From positions 149,224 to 213,223 of the forward strand of contig JACQBA010000012.1 in NCBI GenBank assembly GCA_016194745.1: a stretch of 64,000 nucleotides of DNA, read 5' to 3'. Source of the DNA: Elusimicrobiota bacterium. Its GTDB lineage: Bacteria > Elusimicrobiota > Elusimicrobia > UBA1565 > JACRDR01. A model generated the notes under the pieces. The model was given only the letters and a program-made list of their open reading frames with translations, ran no database searches and was not told the origin of the DNA. The translations under genes and the position numbers were made by a program. This document shows positions 57,310 to 64,000 of the stretch, in pieces. The stretch's first letter is position 1. Each line of letters starts with the position of its first letter.

Positions 57310-58191
57310 TCAACGGGACAGGGCCGTGATGTCCTGGAAGGTGACCCCGGTGCCGGTCAGGTTTCCGCGCGGGTCCTGGATGAGGAGCGTGCTGTAGCCG
57401 AGGAGGCGGCTCTTGCCCTCCGAGGACCACGAGAGCTCCTGGCGCTTGACCGTCTGGCGCGAGGAGAGGGTCTTCATGAGGGCCTCGGCGAGCGGGGCGA
57501 CGTGGCTCAGGGCCTGGTCGACCGGGGAGTTGACGATCTCGGCCTTGATGTCCAGGATGCGCTTGGCCGCGGGGTTGCAGATCATGACCTTGCCGTGGAT
57601 GTCGACGGCGAGAAATCCTCCGGTCAGGTTCTCCAGGATGCTCGCGTTGTAGGCGGTCACCTTATTAAGGGCGGTCTCCATGCGCTGGGTCCGCAGGGCC
57701 ATGCTCGCCATGCGGCAGATGGACTGGCCGAAGTAGAGGTCTTCCTTAGTAAAGACGCCGCCCGTCTTGTTGACGAGCTCGATGACCCCGTCGAGCTCGA
57801 GGCGGTCGAAGATGGGGAGGCAGAGGATGGACTTGGTGAGAAACCCCGTCACCTTGTCCACGTCCGGCAAAAAGCGCGGGTCGGCGTAGGCGTCCTGCAC
57901 GAGGGCCGCTTCCCCGTGGCGCGCGACCCAGCCGCAGATGCCTTGGCCGACCTCGATGGGGACGGTGCTGAGCTTGTTCGGATCGACGCCCATCGCGTAG
58001 TGCGCCATGAGCTGGCGCGATTTGGGGACCACGACGAAGTAGCTCACGGCCTCGGCGCCCAAGGCGACGGCGAGCTTGTCGGCGATGCGGATCCAGAGCT
58101 TGTCCTCGTCCGCCTCGCGCAGCCCGACGAGGATGTCGAGCACTCCGTAGAATCCCTGCAGCAGGCTCTCGGGCCCGGTGTTCGGCGTCAT
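57310..58191 (-). CDS. GAF-PAS protein without output domain
   Basis: The 293-residue protein has a GAF domain (residues about 25-170, AVSYFVVVPKSRQLMAHYAM, VEVGQGICGWVARHGEAALV-type region) and a PAS domain (190-290, ILENLTGGFLAVDIHGKVMI, GVTFQDITALSR). It stops right where a HisKA domain normally begins, so it cannot be a kinase as such; it may be a partner or a remnant. AAAGGAG precedes the ATG. The gene follows the amidase gene by 16 bp on the same strand. Confidence 0.85.
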   Translation of the reverse strand: MTPNTGPESLLQGFYGVLDILVGLREADEDKLWIRIADKLAVALGAEAVSYFVVVPKSRQLMAHYAMGVDPNKLSTVPIEVGQGICGWVARHGEAALVQDAYADPRFLPDVDKVTGFLTKSILCLPIFDRLELDGVIELVNKTGGVFTKEDLYFGQSICRMASMALRTQRMETALNKVTAYNASILENLTGGFLAVDIHGKVMICNPAAKRILDIKAEIVNSPVDQALSHVAPLAEALMKTLSSRQTVKRQELSWSSEGKSRLLGYSTLLIQDPRGNLTGTGVTFQDITALSR

Positions 58192-58207
58192 GGCGTTCTC
58201 CTTTGGC

Positions 58208-60058
58208 TCATTGCTTTTGCCTCGCGCGCTCGGCGTCCAGGAAATCCTTGAGTCCCTTGACGATGGCGCCCGCGACCTTCTTGCGGAAGGAGGGCGTCGC
58301 GAGCAGGTCCTCCTGGTCGGGGAAGGTGACGTAGGCGGACTCGGTCAGGATCGAGGGCATCTCGGTGATGCGCGCGACGAGGAGGTCCCCGTAGCGCAGG
58401 CCTTCGTCCGGGAGCGGCACGTCCCGGCGGTAGGCGCGGTGTACCTTGCGCGCGAGATCCAAGCTCATGGGGTGATGATAGAAGATCGAGAACCCGTGCG
58501 CGGAGCGAAAGGGGTTGGCGCCGCTCGGGAGCGTGTTGTTGTGGACGCTGACGAACACGTCGCCGCGCGCCTCCCACGCGAGCTTGGCGCGCTCAAGGAG
58601 GGCGACTTCGTCGGCGCCGGAGCGGGTCATCACGACCTTGGCCCCCGCGAGCTTCAGCTGCGCCTCGAGCTCCCTGGCGATGCCGAGATTGGCCTCCATC
58701 TCCTGCGTGCCGCGCGGGCCGACGGCGCCGGGGGCGCTGGGCATGTGGCCGGCGTCGACGACGATCGTGCGGCCGGAGAGCGCAGCGGCGGCGACCTTGG
58801 GCGGGTGGCGCAGCTCGAGCTTCAAGTTTCCACCCTCCCAGTCGGCGCGGTAGCCCCAGAGGCGGCGCTTGGGCGAGAGCTTGACGAGCGCCTCGACGAC
58901 GCCTGACTCGACTTGGCGCCAGGTGACTTGGTCGACGAAGGCGTCGGAGGAGTCGTAGATGATCCAGTTGGTGTGGCCGTTGGCGTAATAGAGGCGCACG
59001 CGCAGGCGGCCGAGGTCGGGGTCGACGTCGACCGAGAACGGGACGATCTGCCCGACGCCGAGGTGGACGAACGTCGAGTCGCCGCTCGCGGTGGTGCGGA
59101 CGGTGCCGAGGGAGGCCTGCGGCGGCGGCGTGCCGGCCGGGGCGGGGGAGAGGGCGGCGGTCGGCACCCAGCCCGAGAGGCTCGGCGAGAGCCACACGCG
59201 CGTGTCGGGGCCTTGGCGGCCGGTCGTCACGAACGGGGTGCCGCGCGGGGGGGTGATCTGGTAGCCTTCGCCGGGGCCCGTCTTCACGTAGACGTTGGCG
59301 CCCGTCACGGTCGCGACGTTGAGGAGCGGGGCGCGCACGGCGACGCGGCCGCGCGACTCGGCCTGGAACTTCTTGCCCTCGGCCGAGCGCAGATGGAATT
59401 CGATCGGCGCGGGTTCCCAGGAATCGGTCGGCTGGATCTGGAAGGCGCCGCGGTAGACGCCGAGGACCGGGTCGATCGGCGCCATGGGCCACTTCTTGCG
59501 CTGGCCCGAAACTTGGAACTCGGCCGCGACGCCCGGGGTCGCGCGCATCTGCGCGATGAGCCAGTCGCCGGGGCGCAGTTCCGCGTCCTCGGCGGGGAGG
59601 ATCGACGCGGTCTCGATGATGGCGGGGCCCGGGACGGGCGCCGGGGGAGCGGCGACGAAGATCGTGCGCTCAAGCGTCGCGGGGGCGCTTCCCGGCTGCG
59701 CGAGCTCGCAGCGGAAGGTGAAGGTGCCGGGGACGACGGGCAGGTAGGTCAGGTAGCCGCCTTTCGCGTGCAGCTTGACGGGGTAGCCGTTGATCGTAAA
59801 TCGCGCGCCCGGGCGGTTGACGGCGCCGTAGACGAGCTCGCCCGGGATCGCGGCGGCGCTCATGCCTTCGGGAGGGTACACGAGCGAGATGGGGACCGAG
59901 CTCAGCGCCACGTCCTCGGCCGGCGCCGCGACCGCGAGCGGGGCGAGTTTCGCCGCCTTGGCCTTCGCCGGCGCCTTCTTCTTCGGCGCGGCCTCCCCCG
60001 GCGAGGCGGCGCCGGCGAGGATGAGGCAGAAGATAGCGGCGCGGGAGGTGCCAAGCAC
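58208..60058 (-). CDS. N-acetylmuramoyl-L-alanine amidase (Amidase_3) with SH3-like domain
   Basis: The 616-residue protein has a signal peptide, N-terminal beta-rich regions, an SH3-like segment (TGANVYVKTGPGEGYQI, VWLSPSLSGWVPT) and a C-terminal zinc amidase: VVDAGHMPSAPGAVGPRGTQ, EMEANLGIARELE, FVSVHNNTLPSGANPF and the catalytic Glu in PSILTESAYVT. It cleaves peptide stems from muramic acid. The start is the GTG 6 nt after the perfect -10 TATAAT (60065-60070); a TTG five codons upstream would lie within the promoter. Confidence 0.88.
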   Translation of the reverse strand: MLGTSRAAIFCLILAGAASPGEAAPKKKAPAKAKAAKLAPLAVAAPAEDVALSSVPISLVYPPEGMSAAAIPGELVYGAVNRPGARFTINGYPVKLHAKGGYLTYLPVVPGTFTFRCELAQPGSAPATLERTIFVAAPPAPVPGPAIIETASILPAEDAELRPGDWLIAQMRATPGVAAEFQVSGQRKKWPMAPIDPVLGVYRGAFQIQPTDSWEPAPIEFHLRSAEGKKFQAESRGRVAVRAPLLNVATVTGANVYVKTGPGEGYQITPPRGTPFVTTGRQGPDTRVWLSPSLSGWVPTAALSPAPAGTPPPQASLGTVRTTASGDSTFVHLGVGQIVPFSVDVDPDLGRLRVRLYYANGHTNWIIYDSSDAFVDQVTWRQVESGVVEALVKLSPKRRLWGYRADWEGGNLKLELRHPPKVAAAALSGRTIVVDAGHMPSAPGAVGPRGTQEMEANLGIARELEAQLKLAGAKVVMTRSGADEVALLERAKLAWEARGDVFVSVHNNTLPSGANPFRSAHGFSIFYHHPMSLDLARKVHRAYRRDVPLPDEGLRYGDLLVARITEMPSILTESAYVTFPDQEDLLATPSFRKKVAGAIVKGLKDFLDAERARQKQ

Positions 60059-60064
60059 GCGGGA

Positions 60065-60070
60065 ATTATA
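60065..60070 (-). promoter_or_regulatory. -10 element TATAAT of the amidase gene
   Basis: Consensus TATAAT on the minus strand ends 6 nt before the GTG start at 60058. No good -35 was found 17 bp upstream. Confidence 0.65.
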
Positions 60071-60160
60071 CAAAGCCTTTTACATAGGATTTACACGGTT
60101 GTCATCCTCGCTTAACGGTGCCCGGCTATCTGAGGAGAGACGGAACGGATCGGGGGGGGC

Positions 60161-60895
60161 TTGGTGAACGACAACAGCGGCAGGATCATCGGGATCACGG
60201 GGACGCAGGGCGCGGGAAAGTCGAGCTTGGCCTTGAACTTGGCGCTCGCGTGGGCGGGGCTCCAGGGACGCGCGGCGCTCGTGGTCGAGTTTCCCTCGCT
60301 CAAGCGGCGGCGCGGCGCGGGCGCGGTCGATCCGGCGGCCATGCTGCGGCTGTGGCCGGCGATCGTGGGGCGTCCACAGATCGCGGTGTCGCCCTACGGG
60401 GTCGGGGTCCTGCGCATGGGGCGCACGGTGCGCAGCCGGACGGGGCCGCCCGACGCGGCGGTCTCGTCGGCGCTCGCGAGGCTGAGCGAGACGTACGATC
60501 TGTTTTTGGACATCGACGAGCGCTCGCCGCACCGCGAGCTCGCGCTGAGCCATTGCCGGCTCGCGTTCTGGGTGGGCCTGCCGCGGCGCTCGCATCTGGG
60601 GCGGGTGGAGTGGACGTCGGAGGGCGCCCTCGCGGGGCTGGGCAAGGATCGCGTCGAGGCGGTGGTCAACCGCGCGTGGGAGCGCGGGGCACGCTCGATC
60701 GAGGACATCGCGCGCTCACTCACCTTGCTCGGCTGGCGCCAGCCGATCCCGCTTCCGTACGACGCGTCGGTGCCGCGGTGGGACTCGGCCGGGCGGCTGC
60801 TCATCGAGGAGCGGCCGTGGTCCCCGTGGATCGGGGCGCTGCGGCGGCCGCTGTCGCGCGTGGCCGATGTCCTGGGCGCGAGCGCGGCCGCCTAA
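60161..60895 (+). CDS. P-loop ATPase, MinD/ParA-like
   Basis: The 244-residue protein starts RIIGITGTQGAGKSSLALNL, a Walker A motif (GTQGAGKSS) in the style of SIMIBI-class ATPases, followed by a strand (AALVVEFPSLKRR) and DLFLDIDERSPHRELALSH in the place of Walker B. It lacks the deviant second Lys of MinD. It may be a CpaE/type IV pilus or chromosome-placement-type protein, which is a guess. A G-run ribosome-binding region precedes the TTG/GTG start. Its stop overlaps the end of the convergent TPR gene. Confidence 0.75.
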   Translation: MVNDNSGRIIGITGTQGAGKSSLALNLALAWAGLQGRAALVVEFPSLKRRRGAGAVDPAAMLRLWPAIVGRPQIAVSPYGVGVLRMGRTVRSRTGPPDAAVSSALARLSETYDLFLDIDERSPHRELALSHCRLAFWVGLPRRSHLGRVEWTSEGALAGLGKDRVEAVVNRAWERGARSIEDIARSLTLLGWRQPIPLPYDASVPRWDSAGRLLIEERPWSPWIGALRRPLSRVADVLGASAAA

Positions 60896-61377
60896 GGCTT
60901 GGCGGGCGCGAGCTTCGCCGCGGCGGCCGCGAGGGAATTCTTGAGCTCCCGCGCCTGCTCTTTTCCTTCGGCGCCGTAGCCCTCGAGCATCTCGATCTGG
61001 AGGAGCAGCGCCTGCAAGTGCGCCTCGCCTAGGTACTCGCGGGCTTCGGGGAACTTGGGCCTCAGGTCGAGCGCGCGGCGGTAGTTGGCGAAGGCGTCGT
61101 CGAGGCGGCCGAGCTTGCGCTGCGTGAAGGCGAGCATGTTCAAGACGTCCGGGTTGTCTTTACTCGCGGCGTTCGCCTGCTCGAAGAGGGGCAGGGCCTT
61201 CTCGTACTCGCCGGCCTTGGCGGCGGCGAGGCCCTTCGCGTAGGGATCGCCCGCCTTGGCGGCGCCCGCTTTGGCGGGGTCCGGCCATTCGGTCGACGCG
61301 GCGAAGAGGACGGGGGGCGCGCCGCCGAAAGCGGCGAGCGCGGCGGCGGCGGCGAGCGAGGCGAGGCGGTGTCTCAT
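60892..61377 (-). CDS. Secreted TPR protein
   Basis: The 161-residue protein has a signal peptide (RLASLAAAAALAAFGGAPP) and three TPR units (KGLAAAKAGEYEKALPLFEQ, PDVLNMLAFTQRKLGRLDDA, NYRRALDLRPKFPEAREYLG), then an Ala-rich tail. TPRs are protein-binding scaffolds. AGGAG lies 8 nt before the ATG. It follows the dual-peptidase gene by 23 bp and is probably in its operon. Confidence 0.8.
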   Translation of the reverse strand: MRHRLASLAAAAALAAFGGAPPVLFAASTEWPDPAKAGAAKAGDPYAKGLAAAKAGEYEKALPLFEQANAASKDNPDVLNMLAFTQRKLGRLDDAFANYRRALDLRPKFPEAREYLGEAHLQALLLQIEMLEGYGAEGKEQARELKNSLAAAAAKLAPAKP

Positions 61378-61400
61378 GGGAGTCTCCTGTGGGCGCGGCG

Positions 61401-63419
61401 TCACGAGTCGGGGGCGAGGAAGGCGCCGAAGCGGATCGTGCGCTTGAAGGGCTTGGCGGCGCTCAAGTCCTCGACCGTGTCGCCCGACTCGATGTCGGTC
61501 AGGGGCTTGCCGTAGTTCTTGCGGAACGTGGTGCGCACGGCCTTGGGGCTGCGGCTCTCGAGGATGTCGTCGCCGCCGGCGTAGAGCATCACGTGGGTGA
61601 TGCGTTCGGCGTCCTTGTCCCTGCCGCCGAGGAAGATCAAGTCGCCGGGCTTGAGCTCGGCGCGTCGTACCGGCTTCGCTTTCAAAAATTGGTCGTGCGC
61701 GTCGCGCGGGAGGTCGATCCCTTCGACGCGGTAGCTGAGGTTGACGAGCCCCGAGCAGTCGACGCCCCACGCGGGATCGGCGTGCGCGCCCGAGCGGCCG
61801 CCCCAGACGTAGGTGTCGTCGATAAACCGCTCCGCCGCCGCGAGTATTCCGGAGCGCGACGGGGGATTTTTGAAGTCGAGGAACGGGGAGTCGAGAAGCC
61901 GCACGTCGGCGAGCGGCACCGCGACGGCGCGACCGTCGAGCAGGCGCACGATCGCTTGGTCCGCAAACCCCGCGGCGGCTTTGCCGGACGTATGCGCTTC
62001 CTTGAGCACCTCGTCGACGGGAAGCTTCGTACCCATCGACAGCGTCGGCCCGCCGGGAACGACGAGCCGGCGCGCGGCGACGACGGCGCCGGGCTCGCCC
62101 GCGTAGGCGACCTCGGTCAGCGCGTCCGCCCGCACCCAGCCCGTGTACGGCTTCCATTTACTCTGCTGCTTGAAGGCGTCCTGCTCGACGGCCTCGACCT
62201 TCACCCAGTCGCCGTCCGCCTCGAGCGCGAGGACCTTCTCGCCGTAGAGGAGCTGGGTGAGGCGGTTCGGGTTCATCGTGTCCGTCGCTTTTTCGCCGCC
62301 CGGCTTCTTGAGCAGATCGACCGTCGGCGTCACCGCCACCATCGGCACGGGGAAGCGCGGCCCGATCACGTAGACGAGGCCGCGCTTCTTGCCGAGCCAT
62401 GCCTTGGCGAACTCGGCGCGCTTGTAGATCCTGCGGGCTTCGCCGCGCGTCTTGGAGGCCGGGTCGACCGCGATCACGTCGCCCGACTCGGTGAACCCCG
62501 CGATGACGAGCAGGTGGCCGCTCGTGGACTTGATCGGGGCCCCGCTCAGTTCCTCCTTGCCGAAGGTGATGGACGCGACGAGAGGTCGGCCGGAGGCGAT
62601 GATCTCCTGGGCCGCGTCGAAGGAGCCGAGCCGCGCGACGTAGCCGCTCAAGCCGGCGTTGGCCGCGCAGGCCACGTTGAGCGGCCAGTTCCCGAAGAGC
62701 TGGGACTCCCTGTCTTGTACCATCAGCGCCACGTCGACGGTCTTCTTGCGCACGCCCCAAAACTCGAGGACCATCGACAAGGAGGTCGGGCTGCAAATGT
62801 TGCTCTTGTACTTGTCCTGCTCCTCCATCTGGGACCGCGGCGTGATGTTGAGCTCGCGCACCCAGGGCCCGGCCCGGAACGGGGACGTCGACACGGCCGG
62901 AGCGGCCGTCATGTCGAGAAAGGTGAAGGCGAGCTTGCGCAGGACGGCCTTGCGCTCGAGCGTCGCGCGGTAGCGGAACGAGACCGCCTTCTTCTTGAGC
63001 TTGAGCGTGTCGACGTCGACCCAGCCGATCGCGTCGTCCTGCTTTCCCAGGCTGCGGCCGCCCGCGCCGTCCCACCGACCGAGCCCGTACCAACCCGACC
63101 GTTCGCCGGTCTCCGTCTTTACCTGGACATGCAGCTCGATCGACGCGCCTTTGGGCAGGTCCGCGTTCCAGGAACCGACGAGGTTGTCAAACGGCTGCGG
63201 GGCGGCGATCTCGGGCGATTCCAGCGTGCCCGGTCCGGCAAAGGCGCCCCGCTCGAACGGCAGCGGCTTGAGGCCGTCGATCTTGGCCTCTTTGAAGTCC
63301 AGAGGAGTGGAGTGGATCAAGGTCATGCCTGCCGATGCGAGCACGGGCGACAAACTCGCCGCCGCCAGCGCCAAAAGAAAAACGGCCGCCGCATCTCGAT
63401 GCGGCGTACCGTTTTCCAT
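61401..63419 (-). CDS. Secreted C39-like / SH3 / NlpC-P60 multidomain hydrolase
   Basis: The 672-residue protein carries two papain-fold domains. After a signal peptide and an N-terminal beta domain, a C39-like domain (about 200-340) has Cys in NICSPTSLSMVLEFWG and His in TSGHLLVIAGFTES. SH3-like segments follow (about 350-500, with WKPYTGWVRADALTE). The C-terminal NlpC/P60 domain has Cys in WGVDCSGLVNLSYR and His in ITHVMLYAGGDDI. NlpC/P60 domains cut peptidoglycan stem peptides; the role of the C39 domain is open. It heads an operon with the TPR gene. Confidence 0.82.
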   Translation of the reverse strand: MENGTPHRDAAAVFLLALAAASLSPVLASAGMTLIHSTPLDFKEAKIDGLKPLPFERGAFAGPGTLESPEIAAPQPFDNLVGSWNADLPKGASIELHVQVKTETGERSGWYGLGRWDGAGGRSLGKQDDAIGWVDVDTLKLKKKAVSFRYRATLERKAVLRKLAFTFLDMTAAPAVSTSPFRAGPWVRELNITPRSQMEEQDKYKSNICSPTSLSMVLEFWGVRKKTVDVALMVQDRESQLFGNWPLNVACAANAGLSGYVARLGSFDAAQEIIASGRPLVASITFGKEELSGAPIKSTSGHLLVIAGFTESGDVIAVDPASKTRGEARRIYKRAEFAKAWLGKKRGLVYVIGPRFPVPMVAVTPTVDLLKKPGGEKATDTMNPNRLTQLLYGEKVLALEADGDWVKVEAVEQDAFKQQSKWKPYTGWVRADALTEVAYAGEPGAVVAARRLVVPGGPTLSMGTKLPVDEVLKEAHTSGKAAAGFADQAIVRLLDGRAVAVPLADVRLLDSPFLDFKNPPSRSGILAAAERFIDDTYVWGGRSGAHADPAWGVDCSGLVNLSYRVEGIDLPRDAHDQFLKAKPVRRAELKPGDLIFLGGRDKDAERITHVMLYAGGDDILESRSPKAVRTTFRKNYGKPLTDIESGDTVEDLSAAKPFKRTIRFGAFLAPDS

Positions 63420-63444
63420 GGCGTCACTACGCCGGCGAAGATCG

Positions 63445-63759
63445 CTATTTTACGAGCTTGTTTTCCGGCTTCTTCGGAGGATCATTCGGCGGCCTCGGGG
63501 TGACCTTGGCGTTGCCCTTGAACGTTGGAGTCAGCTCCTTGTTGATCCCCGCCCATTCCGGGCTCTCGTCGACGGAGCCGACGATCGCGCCGATGGGGCA
63601 TTCGGGCAGGCAGACGCCGCAGTCGATGCAGACTTCGGGGTCGATGATCATGAAGGCTTCGCCCTTGTAAGGGCCGGGGTGGATGCACTCAACGGGGCAC
63701 ACGTCCACGCAGGCCGCGTACACTTCGCCGAGACATTTCTCGATGATGACGTGAGACAT
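63445..63759 (-). CDS. Ferredoxin with two iron-sulfur clusters
   Basis: The 104-residue protein has a first cysteine set around CLGEVYAACVDVCPVECIHP and a second set CIDCGVCLPECPIGAIVG, the layout of 7Fe/8Fe bacterial ferredoxins. The C-terminal 40 residues are an extra tail rich in Pro and Lys. It transfers electrons in the cytoplasm. AAAGGAGG precedes the ATG, and TTGACG plus TAGCAG lie farther upstream. It is read in the same direction as the hydrolase, 25 bp away. Confidence 0.9.
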   Translation of the reverse strand: MSHVIIEKCLGEVYAACVDVCPVECIHPGPYKGEAFMIIDPEVCIDCGVCLPECPIGAIVGSVDESPEWAGINKELTPTFKGNAKVTPRPPNDPPKKPENKLVK

Positions 63760-63841
63760 TGAAGAACGCCTCCTTTAAACTCGATCGACAAAACTGCTAG
63801 ACTTCGTCGCAGTTCCGCGTCAATTTTATCTCTCTTTATCC

Positions 63842-64000
63842 GTGGGTGTCAACATAAGGCAGGGCGTCGTGATCGGCGCGTTGCTGCTATTGGCGCCCTG
63901 CGCAAGTCCTCAGGAACAGCCTCCCGCCGCGCCCGGCGCGGGCGTTTCCTCGATCTCGACGTCGACGCTCCGGTCCGTTTTCCGCGGGAGCTCGGCTCCG
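63842..64000 (+). CDS. Putative lipoprotein, truncated by window edge
   Basis: Only the first 53 codons are present. A GTG start leads into VNIRQGVVIGALLLLAPCAS, a lipoprotein signal peptide with lipobox LAPC, then a Pro/Ala/Ser-rich linker (QEQPPAAPGAG). Nothing can be said about the mature domain. It is divergent from the ferredoxin gene. Confidence 0.55.
   Translation, partial: MGVNIRQGVVIGALLLLAPCASPQEQPPAAPGAGVSSISTSTLRSVFRGSSAP

Noticed and set aside
61389..63503. A 704-codon plus-strand frame opposite the C39/NlpC-P60 gene
   Set aside because: The opposite strand has signal peptide, catalytic motifs and operon structure; this frame has none.
1..64000. CRISPR array, prophage or intact insertion sequence
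   Set aside because: No regularly spaced repeats, no Cas, integrase, transposase or phage structural genes were seen on either strand.

Overview
The window is visibly GC-rich, gene-dense bacterial chromosome carrying about 60 protein genes, most of them on the minus strand, and two tRNA genes. Many products carry signal peptides or lipoboxes. Cell-wall enzymes are frequent (NamZ-type muramidase, Amidase_3, NlpC/P60, an S11 D,D-carboxypeptidase), and HEAT repeats recur. This suggests a diderm of an uncultured GC-rich lineage. The mix recalls Elusimicrobiota metagenome genomes, but no marker gene settles the phylum, so that placement is only a guess. There is no CRISPR array, intact transposase, phage module or rRNA.

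Layout. 0-3.2 kb: a DUF2330/RnfD-like pair and an ArsR-AHSA1 operon. 3.2-8.7 kb: a NamZ-type muramidase, small secreted unknowns and a secreted tyrosine phosphatase. 9-16.4 kb: membrane proteins with HEAT repeats, a membrane-anchored C39-type peptidase, a MEDS histidine kinase and YchJ. 17.2-19.0 kb: a compact mercury operon with a classical mer operator, a MerT-like/MerB fusion, MerR and a thioredoxin-like protein. 19-28.4 kb: metabolic and secreted proteins (SDR, truncated hemoglobin, metallopeptidase, DUF3617, D,D-carboxypeptidase, a TMTC-like GT-C enzyme, a DHFR-like reductase, a double PhnB protein). 28.4-36.1 kb: an accessory block ending at tRNA-Gln, with a four-gene redox operon, a methyltransferase, a PAS kinase/response regulator pair and a dispersed repeat family related to the tRNA 3' end and its terminator. 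36-50.9 kb: a trypsin-like protease, a DMT exporter, an Ada-like repair protein, a 1-Cys peroxiredoxin, a nucleoside hydrolase, FecR and RTX-type proteins, a Ni/Co transporter with a His/Asp-rich LTXXQ protein, tRNA-Pro, a dipeptide-type binding protein and endonuclease III. 51-57.2 kb: two large secreted proteins, one a 1421-residue HEAT scaffold with a possible caspase-like end. 57.3-64 kb: a GAF-PAS protein, cell-wall hydrolases, a P-loop ATPase, a ferredoxin and the start of a lipoprotein.

A recurring signal is a -10-like hexamer (TAnnnT) placed 6 or 7 nt before the start codon, seen at about 18 genes and sometimes with a consensus -35 at 17 bp. This implies widespread leaderless transcription and was used here to correct several start codons. 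Operon-internal and some other genes instead have clear Shine-Dalgarno sequences or ATGA/GTGA overlaps.

The strongest candidates for new biology are the MerT-like/MerB fusion operon, the giant HEAT protein with a putative Cys-His dyad and its peptidoglycan-binding neighbour, the repeat family beside tRNA-Gln, and a REP palindrome that encodes the N-terminal end of a secreted protein.
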